64,000 nucleotides of DNA from Microbulbifer sp. VAAF005 (GCF_030012985.1 NZ_CP120233.1:2333501-2397500); one strand, 5' to 3'. Counted from the stretch's first letter, positions 43,105 through 52,853 are shown. Made by a program: numbers and translations. The notes: generated from the sequence alone by a model not told the origin.

Positions 43105-43577
43105 CCAATTTAAATTACACTGAGCTACAGTTGCGCTCCGCCGTTGCCGACGACTGTGCATCTCTGGCCCAGTTGGCAAAAAGTGCCCACAGTCATCCGT
43201 GGAGTGAAGCCCAATACCAGCAGAGTCTCAGCGCTGGCCACTACTGCTGGGTCCTGATCCAAGGCGATGACATTATCGCCTGTTGCGTGATCAGTAGTCT
43301 GTTTAACCAAGCAGAAATCCTGGATATTGCCGTATCCCCAGCGCGACGCCGACAGGGCCTCGCTGAGGCACTACTAAACAGCGTGAAAACGGAATTGCCC
43401 AGCGAAATTGAACGAGTTTTGCTCGAGGTGCGGGTATCCAATCTCGCTGCGCGCTCCCTCTATCGCAAACTGGGTTTCTCTGAAGACGGGATACGCAAAA
43501 ATTATTACCCCGCGCAAAACGGCATGCGCGAGGACGCTGTACTCATGAGTCTCGCTCTGAATGACACTCAGTCGTAG
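43101..43577 (+). CDS. rimI: Ribosomal protein S18 alanine N-acetyltransferase
   Basis: 158 residues of the GNAT fold. Acetylates the N-terminal alanine of ribosomal protein S18. 'ILDIAVSPARRRQGLAEALLN' is the acetyl-CoA pyrophosphate loop (Q/RxxGxG/A variant), with 'VLLEVRVSNLAARSLYRKLGFSEDGIRKNYYP' as the specific motif of RimI. ATG 43101 overlaps the upstream stop by 4 bp. Confidence 0.95.
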   Translation: MTNLNYTELQLRSAVADDCASLAQLAKSAHSHPWSEAQYQQSLSAGHYCWVLIQGDDIIACCVISSLFNQAEILDIAVSPARRRQGLAEALLNSVKTELPSEIERVLLEVRVSNLAARSLYRKLGFSEDGIRKNYYPAQNGMREDAVLMSLALNDTQS

Positions 43578-43700
43578 AATGAGCCTCTCATTCGGAATTC
43601 CCGCCTTACCGACAAGGCCTTGAACGGCAGGCAACCACTCCTGCTCTGTAACACTATTCCCGACTTCCCAACCCCCTCGTTGGATTGACAAGAGTTATAC

Positions 43701-45083
43701 ATGTCTCTATCAAAAAGCAGCCCATCACTGCTGGAAGGCTCAGTTTCCAGTCACTTACAGAGACTGGCGCTACCCATGGTCTGGGGAATTCTCGCCGCCA
43801 TGTCCTTTAATATCGCCGATACCTATTTTGTCTCCCAGCTGGGCGATGGCCCCCTGGCAGCGATGAGTTTTACCTTTCCGGTAGTGATGGCCATAAACAG
43901 CTTTGCTATCGGCCTCGGCGCAGGTACCTCTTCGGCTGTGGCCCGGGTTTACGGCGCAGGGGATATAAAGAACGTTCGCCGCCTGGTAACTGACGCATCT
44001 GTACTGGCACTGCTGATTGCTATTGTGATTACTGCAATCGGCCTGGCCACCATGCGCCCTCTATTTGAGCTGCTGGGCGCCGGCCCCGATATGCTTCCGC
44101 TTATTGCCGATTACATGATCCCCTGGTATCTGGGAACCATCTTTGTCATTGTCCCGACCGTCGCGCTCGCTGCTCTTCGCGCCATTGGTAACAGCGCGGT
44201 AACCGGCCGTATTATGGTGGCGGTAGCCCTACTGAACCTGATTCTCGACCCCATTTTGATTTTTGGGCTTTTCGGCTTTCCCCGGCTTGAGCTCCAGGGA
44301 GCAGCTATCGCTACGATTATCGTGCGCGCCCTGAGCTTTATTGCTGCACTTTACTTCATCATCAAAAAAGAACACCTAATGACAGCCCCACAATGGCGGC
44401 TGAGCGGCCTACTCGAATCCTGGCGCAAAGTGTTGGCTGTCGGGCTTCCCGCTGTGCTCACCAATGTCATTATTCCCGTATCCGGAGGTGTTGTCGTTGC
44501 ACTCGTTGCCGTGCACGGCGAAGATGCCGTCGCAGGCCTGGGAGTCGCACTCCGAGTAGAACCCCTGGCACTCATTGTGTTTTACGCACTTTCCTCTGTG
44601 GTCGGCCCCTTTATGGGACAGAACGCCGGGGCGGAAAAGACCGACCGCCTGCGGGAAACCGTGAGCGTACTGGCAAGATTCTGCCTGGTATTTGGAGCGG
44701 GACTGGCGGTGCTTCTCTACTTTGTTGCAGAACCTATCGTAAGTCTGTTCAGTGATTCCACTGAAGTTCTCGCCGTCGCTGTTGCCTACCTGACCCTGGT
44801 ACCTCTCAGCTATGCCGGCTACGGCTTTGTGATGTCTGCCAATGCCGCATTCAATGGACTCGGGAAACCGCTGCCTGCAACTGTTATTTCTTTCCTGCGG
44901 GTACTGGGCCTCTACCTGCCCCTAGCCTGGATTGGAAACAGCCTGTGGGGCATGACCGGCCTGTTTGTCGCTACAGCAGCATCAAACCTGATTCTCGGCT
45001 TTGTTTCCTGGTGGTGGCTGCGCCGCGATACGCACCAGCGCACAGCAGAGACAACAACCAGCCCCGAGCTGTCAACCAACTGA
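43701..45083 (+). CDS. MATE-family efflux transporter
   Basis: 460 residues with twelve predicted TM segments. NorM/DinF-type multidrug or toxin export by cation antiport. Typical motifs: 'GILAAMSFNIADTYFVSQLGDGPLAAMSF' in TM1, 'GLGAGTSSAVARVYGAGD' and 'ALRAIGNSAVTGRI'. It stands alone with about 120 bp upstream. The substrate cannot be deduced. Confidence 0.92.
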   Translation: MSLSKSSPSLLEGSVSSHLQRLALPMVWGILAAMSFNIADTYFVSQLGDGPLAAMSFTFPVVMAINSFAIGLGAGTSSAVARVYGAGDIKNVRRLVTDASVLALLIAIVITAIGLATMRPLFELLGAGPDMLPLIADYMIPWYLGTIFVIVPTVALAALRAIGNSAVTGRIMVAVALLNLILDPILIFGLFGFPRLELQGAAIATIIVRALSFIAALYFIIKKEHLMTAPQWRLSGLLESWRKVLAVGLPAVLTNVIIPVSGGVVVALVAVHGEDAVAGLGVALRVEPLALIVFYALSSVVGPFMGQNAGAEKTDRLRETVSVLARFCLVFGAGLAVLLYFVAEPIVSLFSDSTEVLAVAVAYLTLVPLSYAGYGFVMSANAAFNGLGKPLPATVISFLRVLGLYLPLAWIGNSLWGMTGLFVATAASNLILGFVSWWWLRRDTHQRTAETTTSPELSTN

Positions 45084-45286
45084 TCAATCTATGGGCCGAA
45101 TCACTCCTGATTGGGCCCATATCTATCCCCCCCCCAAAAAAACACAACACAAGGAAATCAGTGCCTTAACGGGCAGCGTACACATTACTTCCCATTTTTG
45201 CCGATAACTTCAAATTCCTCCAAACCCCGGCAGACAGCAGCATAGCCCGCCTTCTTCTCTTACTACGAAACATGGATGGTGATTCG

Positions 45287-46600
45287 ATGAGGCTTCAGGA
45301 GAGTTTCCCCTTTCAAACCCGTACCCTATTAATCAGCGCACTGACAATACTTCTGGTTTGTACACCATTAACAGGGTGCGACAACGACGATTCAGACCCA
45401 CCTCCATCAGACGACGATACTGGCGATGACAGCAGCCCCTGGGTGCTAAATACCGACGATGAACGGGCGCCTTACATCTATGAGAGCAATAGTAATGAGC
45501 AGGTCCTGGTCAATGTGCAAAGCATCGAAACTGTTACTGTCGACGGCAGGGAATACAGTCAAGTCACTGCATCCGGCATCCCGGATTATGAAATTGAAAT
45601 CACCACCGCTATTTACAACGAGCTAATCAATCGCCCCAAGGCAAACACCGACTTTGTCTATGGCAGCCCCACAGTACAAATTGGCGATATCGTGAGTTTT
45701 GGCCAGGATATCGGCTTTAGCAGTAATCCAAATACCTGCTACGCCGAAGCAGGGTTTGGGTTTTGGCCGCCGGGCCCGGTCTGCCCAGAAAATGTTTCCC
45801 ACAACAGCTATTTTCCAACTGAGCCAGAGGTCTCGGAAGAAGACTGTGAGAGTGGACTCGGACCGCAGGGTTATTGGGTCAACGGAACCTCTATCTACCA
45901 GTGGAGCGATGGACAGTCTGTGAATGGTACCTGGCACACTTTGGCACCTGTCGCTGAGATGTACGATGTTGATATTTGTGGTGGACACGCTGCCCGGGGA
46001 GACTATCACCACCACTTCTACAGCGATTGCCTGGCCGACTTGGTTGGAGATACTGGAGATAGCCACTCCCCCGTCTACGGGTTTACCGCCGATGGCTATC
46101 CCATTTATGGCCCTTGGGAGGCCGATGGTGTACTGGCAATAAGTAGCTGGGTCACTAGAGACTATGACGATGCCGACTCTAATAGCGGCTGCGGGATTAC
46201 AGGCGAGCGCCGTTGTTTACTGGTAGATGAATACGATTTATCACAGGGCACAAATTCACTTGCCCAATCCGGCCCCAGTACCAGCGATACATTTACGTCC
46301 CTATCAGGCAACCTTTTTCAAACCACCAGCGGTTTTTTTTACGAAGACTATTACTGGGACTCCAATTTGACCGACCAGGAAGGCGCTTATCTGGATCAAT
46401 ACAATGGGCACAGTGACAGCGAACGTGGTTATCACTACCACCTAACGGTAGAGCTGAATGATGAAGGGCAGCTGACACCATCATTCCCCTATACCTTTGG
46501 GCCCCGCTTTTACGGCAAACTCGATGACCAGACAATTGTGAATGTTTGCTCCGATGAAGTCGGGGAGGTTTTCCCCCTGGCCCACCGCCCATGTAGCTAG
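45287..46600 (+). CDS. YHYH-domain lipoprotein (copy 1)
   Basis: 437 residues from ATG 45287 (GGTGA just upstream; an alternative ATG at 45272 adds five residues and lacks a site). A lipobox 'PLTGC' gives a lipid-anchored protein, then a short Asp/Ser/Pro-rich linker, then one long domain. It contains 'DICGGHAARGDYHHHFYSDCLADL' and 'GYHYHLTVEL', the tandem His/Tyr pattern that names the YHYH family. The conserved His, Tyr and Cys suggest metal or radical chemistry or a structural metal, but the enzyme function is unknown. First of four related genes in this island; it is the most divergent, and no promoter repeat is shared with the others. Confidence 0.82.
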   Translation: MRLQESFPFQTRTLLISALTILLVCTPLTGCDNDDSDPPPSDDDTGDDSSPWVLNTDDERAPYIYESNSNEQVLVNVQSIETVTVDGREYSQVTASGIPDYEIEITTAIYNELINRPKANTDFVYGSPTVQIGDIVSFGQDIGFSSNPNTCYAEAGFGFWPPGPVCPENVSHNSYFPTEPEVSEEDCESGLGPQGYWVNGTSIYQWSDGQSVNGTWHTLAPVAEMYDVDICGGHAARGDYHHHFYSDCLADLVGDTGDSHSPVYGFTADGYPIYGPWEADGVLAISSWVTRDYDDADSNSGCGITGERRCLLVDEYDLSQGTNSLAQSGPSTSDTFTSLSGNLFQTTSGFFYEDYYWDSNLTDQEGAYLDQYNGHSDSERGYHYHLTVELNDEGQLTPSFPYTFGPRFYGKLDDQTIVNVCSDEVGEVFPLAHRPCS

Positions 46601-46974
46601 GCCAGAAAGAAAGCAGCTATTTACTACATTTTGTTTCGGTCCGGAATAGATCAACAATTTCAGACCGAAACACACTCCCCCGATAAATTTCCAAAAGCCA
46701 ATAGGGAACCAATCAGTCAGCTAAAATCTCATTGAGAATTATATTCTCTCCAAGAAAATAAAAATAAAAAATTATAACCCTAAAAGAAACGATTAAATAA
46801 CCTAGTTTTTGCCTTTTATCGCTAAAAAAAAATCCATACTTATGACTTTACGCACAAAGTAAAAAAAAGGTCCAAGAAATTTATCACACCGCAAATCAGG
46901 TCAATATTTGTCCACATTTTCTCCACTTTTATACGCTAATTTCAGACTCACCCCCTCCTAATTCACGGTGTGAT
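46601..46974. other. 374 bp AT-rich spacer between YHYH genes
   Basis: Holds an inverted sequence around 46636-46672 (GTTTCGGTC with GACCGAAAC and a long loop) and AT-rich runs. Its right end (46911-46943) matches the region before the gene at 50749 and probably is a promoter. Confidence 0.4.
46911..46943 (+). promoter_or_regulatory. Conserved upstream block of YHYH copy 2
   Basis: The 32-base stretch CCACATTTT...TACGCTAATTTC is repeated at 50684-50715 before YHYH copy 4, differing at a few positions. Both lie about 32 bases before the ATG. A -10-like TATACG is included. It may be a promoter or operator for a regulator such as the adjacent two-component system. Confidence 0.5.
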
Positions 46975-48330
46975 ATGAAATTAACGGAAATTTTTCAAAG
47001 GGATCGACAGTCCATTTTGCCCTATGCAATATCTTTGGTACTGCTTTCCGGTGCACTGCAGGCATGTGGTGGAGGCAGCAGCTCTTCATCTGACTCATCA
47101 GACACTACAGCGGAAGACAGTAGCAGTGATTCAGATTCCAGTAGCGATGACGGCTCGTCAGATGATAGTGGCAGCTCAGACTCAAGCGCCGACAGCGGGG
47201 TTTGGATTTTAAATACTGATGATGAGCGCGCACCCTATACCTATGAAACTAACAGCAATGAACAAGTATTGGTAAATGTTCAAAGCGTTGAATCTGAAAC
47301 TGTCGACGGTAAAGAATATACTGTTGTTTCTGCAACTGGCATTCCAAATTACACTATCGAAATTACACAAACCGTTCTCGATGCTCTACTGGAACGCCCA
47401 AAAGCATCTTCTGATTTTCTAACAGGCAGCCCCTACGTAAGCGTCGGAGATATTGTCAGTTTTGGTCAGGATATTGGTTACCAAAGTAATTCTTCTTGTG
47501 GCGCTGAAGCTGGCTATGGCTTTTGGCCGCCTGGGCCCGTTTGCCCTGAAAATGTTTCCCACGTTGGTTATTTTCCCGTTGACCCTGAACCCGCAACTGA
47601 TAGTTGCGAAACCGGTTTAGGCGTACAAGGTTATTGGGTAAACGGAACCTCTATTTATCAATGGAGTGACGGGATGAGTGTTGATAATACATGGCATACA
47701 CTCGCCCCCCTCGCTGAAGCCTACGATGTTGATATTTGCGGTGGCCATGCGGCAAACGGCGATTATCATCACCACTTTTACAGTGAATGTCTCGCAGAAA
47801 TGGTCGGCGATATTGGTGACGACCACTCTCCAATTTATGGCTACACTGCCGATGGCTATGCAATTTACGGCCCCTGGGAAAGTGAAGGTGAATTGGCGGA
47901 AAGTAGTTGGGCTATTCGCGATTACGACGATACCTCATCCGAAAGTGGCTGTGGTGTTGCCGGCGAACGCAGCTGTTTATTAGTCGATGAATACGATATT
48001 TCCCAAGGTGTAGAAACCACTTCTAATACTGGCCCAACCACCAGCGATTCATATACCTCGGCCTCTGGAAATGAATTTGAAACAACTGCTGGTTTTTTCT
48101 ATGAAGATTATTATTGGGATGAAGAACTTACGGCCCAAGGTGGAGTCTATTTAGATCAGTACAATGGCCATTCGGATGATGAGCGAGGATACCATTATCA
48201 CCTTACGGTCACTGTCGATAGCGATGGACAATTAATCCCCGCCTTTCCCTTCACTTTTGGACCGCGTTTTTACGGAAAATTGGACGACCAAACTGTTGTC
48301 AGCCGATGCTCAACAACCGTAGGGCGGTAA
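46975..48330 (+). CDS. YHYH-domain lipoprotein (copy 2)
   Basis: 451 residues. A lipobox 'ALQAC' (at about 30-34) and a Ser/Asp-rich linker of about 45 residues precede the YHYH domain, with 'DICGGHAANGDYHHHFYSECLAEMVGD' and 'GYHYHLTVTV'. Close in sequence to copy 4 (downstream), including signal peptide and promoter region. Start ATG 46975 with GGTGTGAT upstream. The chimeric copy 3 starts 30 bp after its stop, so the two may be cotranscribed. Confidence 0.85.
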   Translation: MKLTEIFQRDRQSILPYAISLVLLSGALQACGGGSSSSSDSSDTTAEDSSSDSDSSSDDGSSDDSGSSDSSADSGVWILNTDDERAPYTYETNSNEQVLVNVQSVESETVDGKEYTVVSATGIPNYTIEITQTVLDALLERPKASSDFLTGSPYVSVGDIVSFGQDIGYQSNSSCGAEAGYGFWPPGPVCPENVSHVGYFPVDPEPATDSCETGLGVQGYWVNGTSIYQWSDGMSVDNTWHTLAPLAEAYDVDICGGHAANGDYHHHFYSECLAEMVGDIGDDHSPIYGYTADGYAIYGPWESEGELAESSWAIRDYDDTSSESGCGVAGERSCLLVDEYDISQGVETTSNTGPTTSDSYTSASGNEFETTAGFFYEDYYWDEELTAQGGVYLDQYNGHSDDERGYHYHLTVTVDSDGQLIPAFPFTFGPRFYGKLDDQTVVSRCSTTVGR

Positions 48331-48360
48331 CCAATAAAGATAAATTGAGGTAACCTTCTC

Positions 48361-49899
48361 GTGAAAATTAACGGGTACTTTCTTGCCGGCTCATTAGTCT
48401 GGCTATCTGCAGCCACTGTTGTGGCTCAACCTAATCCCAGCTCGGGGCATAACAACGATCAACGTTCGGTTAGGGAAGTACCTGTTCGTAATAGCAACGG
48501 AAGAAACTGGCAAAATAATAATTCGGAAAACACTAGAAATAACAATGCAGATTCCTCCACCAACTCAAACGACGATGTAGCAGAGGAAGAAAACTCAACA
48601 GATACTACAGTAGATAATTCATCAGAAACGTCTATCGATGAAACAGAAGATACATCTGGTAATAATGGGGACTCGTCTACGGACGTAAACGAAGACAATT
48701 CCGACTCCTCAGATAATTCCACCATTTCAGACGACGAGGAAAATTCAACAACAGGCGACTCAGACATTACTTGGATTGTCAATTCAACGGACGAACGTGC
48801 GCCCTATATTTACGAAAATAACAGTAATCAGCAGGTACTGGTTAACGTGCAAAGTGTTGAGCCTGTGACCGTTGCCGGAAAAGAATATACCCGTATATCA
48901 GCTACCGGTATCCCGGACTATCAAATTGAAATAACACAGGAAATATTAGACGCACTCATTAACCGCCCAAAAGCCTCTTCAGATTTTGTCAGTGGCTACC
49001 CCCAGGTGCAGGCAGGTGAGGTTGTTAGCTTTGGCCAGGACATCGGCTATCGCAGTAATTCCAGCTGCGGCTCTGAGGCAGGTTACGGTTTCTGGCCCCC
49101 CGGCCCCGTCTGTCCCGAAAACGTTTCCCATGTAGGCTATATTCCTGCTGAACCAGAAGCATCCACAGATAACTGTGAAACTGGGCTTGGCGTACAAGGC
49201 TACTGGGTAAATGGGACCTCTATTTACCAGTGGAGTGACGGGCAGTCTGTAAATAATACATGGCACACCCTGGCCCCCATGGCAGAAGTTTATGACGTGG
49301 ATATCTGTGGTGGCCATGCGGCCAACGGCGATTACCACCATCACTTTTACAGTGACTGTCTAGCTGAAATTGCCGGAGATACCGCAGATGGCCACTCTCC
49401 AATTTACGGCTACACTGCCGATGGATACGCAATTTATGGCCCTTGGGAAGACACAGGTGTTCTAGCTAAAAGCAGCTGGGCAATCCGGGATTACGATGAT
49501 CCTCGCTCTGATACCGGGTGCGGTGTTGCCGGGCAACGCAGCTGTCTGCTAATAGATGAATATGATATTGATCGCGGTGTTTCCAATACAAATAACACCG
49601 GCCCCACTACCAGCGGCAGCTACACTTCTCAATCCGGAAATGAATTTGAAACTCCTGCAGGTTTTTTCTACGAGGATTACTACTGGGATGAAAGCCTTAC
49701 GGCGCAAGGTCGCGAATACTTGGATCAATTCAATGGACACACTGACAGCGAAAGAGGTTATCACTACCACCTGACAGTGACGCAAGACAGCAATGGCCAA
49801 TTAGTTCCAGCTTTCCCATTTACCTTCGGCCCGCGCTTTGCCGGCAAACTGGATGACCAAACTATCGTCAATCGGTGCTCAACCACCGTTGGTCGCTAA
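48361..49899 (+). CDS. YHYH-domain protein with the N-terminus of the small secreted family (copy 3, chimera)
   Basis: 512 residues from GTG 48361 (AGGTAACC upstream). Unlike copies 1, 2 and 4 there is no lipobox: a signal peptide ending 'VVAQPNP' is followed by 'SGHNNDQRSVREVPVR', which matches the mature start of the small secreted genes at 49930 ('AQPNPHAGHNGDQHPVIEIPLH') and 52274. An Asn/Ser/Thr/Asp/Glu-rich linker (about 45-135) leads to a complete YHYH domain with 'DICGGHAANGDYHHHFYSDCLAEIAGD' and 'GYHYHLTVTQ'. It is therefore a fusion of the two neighbouring families. Confidence 0.82.
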   Translation: MKINGYFLAGSLVWLSAATVVAQPNPSSGHNNDQRSVREVPVRNSNGRNWQNNNSENTRNNNADSSTNSNDDVAEEENSTDTTVDNSSETSIDETEDTSGNNGDSSTDVNEDNSDSSDNSTISDDEENSTTGDSDITWIVNSTDERAPYIYENNSNQQVLVNVQSVEPVTVAGKEYTRISATGIPDYQIEITQEILDALINRPKASSDFVSGYPQVQAGEVVSFGQDIGYRSNSSCGSEAGYGFWPPGPVCPENVSHVGYIPAEPEASTDNCETGLGVQGYWVNGTSIYQWSDGQSVNNTWHTLAPMAEVYDVDICGGHAANGDYHHHFYSDCLAEIAGDTADGHSPIYGYTADGYAIYGPWEDTGVLAKSSWAIRDYDDPRSDTGCGVAGQRSCLLIDEYDIDRGVSNTNNTGPTTSGSYTSQSGNEFETPAGFFYEDYYWDESLTAQGREYLDQFNGHTDSERGYHYHLTVTQDSNGQLVPAFPFTFGPRFAGKLDDQTIVNRCSTTVGR

Positions 49900-49929
49900 C
49901 TCATATTCAAACTTGGGAGTAAGAGTTAA

Positions 49930-50472
49930 ATGAAAATGCACAGGTTCTTTATCGCTGGGTCTTTGGCCTGGATCGTTTCAGCCTCTATGACCGCGTATGC
50001 GGCACAGCCAAATCCTCACGCGGGCCACAATGGCGATCAGCATCCAGTGATAGAGATACCTCTGCATGTTGCCGCCCCCAGAATCGAACTGGACATGAGC
50101 CGCGACGATATGTCCGGCTATAACCTACATATTGACTACGATCGGTTTGAACTGGAATCTCCTCGCTTTGCCAATGATGATTCTGAGCAGTTTCTAGAGG
50201 GGCACGCCCACCTTTACATCAATGGGGAAAAAATCCAACGCCTTTATGGCTCAGATTTACATATTCCCGGAAAATTACTAAAGCCCGGTTTTAACCAAGT
50301 CACTGTAACTCTCAACGCACACGACCATAGCACCTGGAGCCGTGGTGGAAAGCGAATACTGGCAACCTTATTTGTGCAACTCGATAAGAAGGAACTAGTA
50401 CTTCATCGTTTTTCAACATCACCTCTTGGGGGCAACAAACAAATTGCCAAACTTAGTCAACCTAAAAGCTAA
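49930..50472 (+). CDS. Small secreted His-rich protein, copy A
   Basis: 180 residues with a signal peptide to about 23 (cleavage near 'YAAQPNP'). The mature start 'PHAGHNGDQHPVIEIPLH' is His-rich. The rest resembles an immunoglobulin/cupredoxin-like beta fold ('GHAHLYINGEKIQRLYGSDLHIPGKLLKPGFNQVTVTLNAHDHSTW'), with several His near the C-terminal half. 80 percent or so of its sequence matches the gene at 52274. It is placed 30 bp after copy 3 and may share its transcript. A metal-binding role is suggested by the His only. The family is not recognised. Confidence 0.78.
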   Translation: MKMHRFFIAGSLAWIVSASMTAYAAQPNPHAGHNGDQHPVIEIPLHVAAPRIELDMSRDDMSGYNLHIDYDRFELESPRFANDDSEQFLEGHAHLYINGEKIQRLYGSDLHIPGKLLKPGFNQVTVTLNAHDHSTWSRGGKRILATLFVQLDKKELVLHRFSTSPLGGNKQIAKLSQPKS

Positions 50473-50683
50473 TTGAAGGCCGGAGGTCTTCTGAAGAAAA
50501 CGCTCACACTAAAGTAGAAGAATATATTATGAATCGATATTCAACGATTAAACACCTATTAGGTATCCCACAATAAAATACCTATATTTTATTTAATTGG
50601 TGGAACATCGACTTTAAATCCAAGGCATAAATCAGAAAAAATCAGGAGTTAATAGCGGGTATAAATTCAAGCTGGCTGGCCAT

Positions 50684-50715
50684 CCACATTTCGTTCACTT
50701 TTGTACGCTAAGTTC
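50684..50715 (+). promoter_or_regulatory. Conserved upstream block of YHYH copy 4
   Basis: Same block as at 46911-46943, with a few substitutions, about 33 bases before the ATG at 50749. Confidence 0.5.
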
Positions 50716-50748
50716 GAGGCGCAACCTCTCCTCAAGCCATGGTGTAAT

Positions 50749-52041
50749 ATGACAATAATGAAAATTCTAGACCGGACTGGCCAACCGGCATTCTCTTATG
50801 CACTAGCGTTAATAATATCTCTCGGAGCACTACAGGGATGCGATAGCAGTTCGTCCTCTGATGATGACAACTCCTCTGAAACCTCTTCTGATGACTCAGA
50901 TTCCAGCACTGATACCGGTGTCTGGATCATGAATACCGACGACGAGCGCGCTCCCTACATTTACGAAAATGATAGCAATGAACAAGTTTTGGTAAATGTC
51001 CAGAGTGTTGAGACTGAAACTGTAGATGGTAAGGAATATACTGTTGTCTCAGCAACAGGGGTCCCCGACTATGAAATTGAAATTACCCAGAGCATTCTCG
51101 ACGGACTACTTGAACGTCCATTTGCCTCCTCTGACTTCGAGACAGGCAGCCCCACAGTAAGTGTCGGGGATATTGTCAGTTTTGGGCAGGATATTGGCTA
51201 CACAAACATAGGCACCTGCGACGTTGATGCTGGCTATGGATTTTGGCCCCCGGGGCTTGTTTGCCCAGAAAACGTCTCTCATGTTGGATATTTTCCTGCC
51301 GAGCCCGAACCCGCCACAGAAGACTGTGCAACCGGACTCGGAGTGCAGGGCTATTGGGTAAATGGCGTCTCTATTTATGACTGGGGAGATGGCCAATCTG
51401 TGGATGGTACTTGGCAAACCCTGGCACCAGTCGCGGAGATCTACGATGTTGATATTTGTGGTGGACATGCTGCAAATGGAGATTATCACCACCACTTTTA
51501 CAGCGACTGCCTTGCCGACCTCGTCGGCGATATAGGCGATGACCACTCCCCAATTTACGGCTATACCGCTGATGGTTATGCAATCTACGGCCCTTGGGAA
51601 GGCGAGGGGGAACTCGCAGAAAGCAGCTGGGCAGTGCGCGACTATGACGACCCCACTTCAGAGAGTGGTTGTGGAGTTGCAGGTGAGAGAAGCTGCCTGT
51701 TGGTGGATGAGTATGACCTTTCTCAGGGGGTTGAAACAACATCCAATACCGGCCCTACGACAAGTGACTCTTATACATCTCTTTCCGGCAATGAATTCAC
51801 AACAACCGCTGGCTTTTTCTATGAGGACTATTATTGGGATGAAGATCTGACCAATGAAGGTGGAGTTTATTTAGACCAGCATAACGGCCATACAGATGAC
51901 GAGCTAGGATACCACTACCACCTGACAGTAACTGTCGATGATGACGGCGAGCTGGTTCCCGCTTTCCCCTACACTTTTGGGCCCCGCTTTTATGGCAAGT
52001 TAGATGACCAAACCATTATCAGTGAATGCTCAACACAGTAA
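50749..52041 (+). CDS. YHYH-domain lipoprotein (copy 4)
   Basis: 430 residues from ATG 50749 (frame open to 50701, but the sequence around this ATG parallels that of copy 2: GGTGTAATATG and GGTGTGATATG). Lipobox 'ALQGC', a Ser/Asp-rich linker, then the YHYH domain with 'DICGGHAANGDYHHHFYSDCLADL' and 'GYHYHLTVTV'. It and copy 2 are recent duplicates. The small secreted gene at 52274 is 230 bp downstream, giving the same YHYH/small-protein order as copies 2 and 3 or 3 and A. Confidence 0.85.
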   Translation: MTIMKILDRTGQPAFSYALALIISLGALQGCDSSSSSDDDNSSETSSDDSDSSTDTGVWIMNTDDERAPYIYENDSNEQVLVNVQSVETETVDGKEYTVVSATGVPDYEIEITQSILDGLLERPFASSDFETGSPTVSVGDIVSFGQDIGYTNIGTCDVDAGYGFWPPGLVCPENVSHVGYFPAEPEPATEDCATGLGVQGYWVNGVSIYDWGDGQSVDGTWQTLAPVAEIYDVDICGGHAANGDYHHHFYSDCLADLVGDIGDDHSPIYGYTADGYAIYGPWEGEGELAESSWAVRDYDDPTSESGCGVAGERSCLLVDEYDLSQGVETTSNTGPTTSDSYTSLSGNEFTTTAGFFYEDYYWDEDLTNEGGVYLDQHNGHTDDELGYHYHLTVTVDDDGELVPAFPYTFGPRFYGKLDDQTIISECSTQ

Positions 52042-52100
52042 CTTGATGTGCTGACATTTAAAACTGAGTTGTTTGATTTGGGCAGCAGATATCTCCATGG

Positions 52101-52122
52101 AGCCGCAAAAAGCGCTGCGGCT
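52101..52122 (+). terminator. Stem-loop after YHYH copy 4
   Basis: 7 bp stem (AGCCGCA/TGCGGCT) with an 8-base loop, 60 bp after the stop; weak pyrimidine-rich tail. Confidence 0.45.
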
Positions 52123-52273
52123 ACCCTCTCTTCCCGAAGATCAATACCTGGCGGGGGAGATGTTTGGAGATAACGGCCCTTTAAACAGATAACACGAGCA
52201 CCTTGGGGTATTCACAACGACAACTCACGACTAAATATTAAGTGCTGCCCCCAAACCTGGGATTGAGACTATT

Positions 52274-52798
52274 ATGAAAATTCTACGAACCCTAATAGTG
52301 GGATCCATTATTTGGGGACTAGCTAACTCCGCCACAGCACAGCAAGATCCACATGCTGGCCATAAAGGCGATCAGCACCCTGTAGTTGAGATACCCCTAC
52401 ACAATGCCGCACCTCGTATCGAACTGGATATTCGCCGCGATAAAATGTCTGGTTATAACCTTCATATAAACTATGATCGGTTCGAGCTGGAGTCCCCTCG
52501 CTATGCCAATGACACCTCAGAGCAATTTCTAGAAGGCCATGCCCACCTTTATATCAATGGCAAGAAAATACAACGAGTATATGGTCCAGATTTACATCTA
52601 CCTGACAAACTGTTTAAACCAGGGTTCAATCAAATCACCGTTACCCTTAATGCCCATGACCACAGCACATGGAGCCGCGGAGGAAAGAGGATTCTTGCAA
52701 CCCTGTTTATCCAGCTCGACAAGCGTGAGCTTATATTACACCGCTTTTCCACATCACCCATAGGGCAAGGCTCCGGTATTGACCTGCCCAGCCGGTGA
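52274..52798 (+). CDS. Small secreted His-rich protein, copy B
   Basis: 174 residues, paralogue of the gene at 49930. Signal peptide (about 1-22), then 'DPHAGHKGDQHPVVEIPLH'. The conserved body includes 'NLHINYDRFELESPRYANDTSEQFLEGHAHLYING' and 'NAHDHSTWSRGGKRILATLFIQLDKRELILHRFSTSP'. The variable part is only the last ten residues and the N-terminus. ATG 52274. Confidence 0.78.
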   Translation: MKILRTLIVGSIIWGLANSATAQQDPHAGHKGDQHPVVEIPLHNAAPRIELDIRRDKMSGYNLHINYDRFELESPRYANDTSEQFLEGHAHLYINGKKIQRVYGPDLHLPDKLFKPGFNQITVTLNAHDHSTWSRGGKRILATLFIQLDKRELILHRFSTSPIGQGSGIDLPSR

Positions 52799-52853
52799 CA
52801 ACCAACCGGTAAACACACGTAAGAGCTATTCTTATTCTTACATATTTCAGGGC

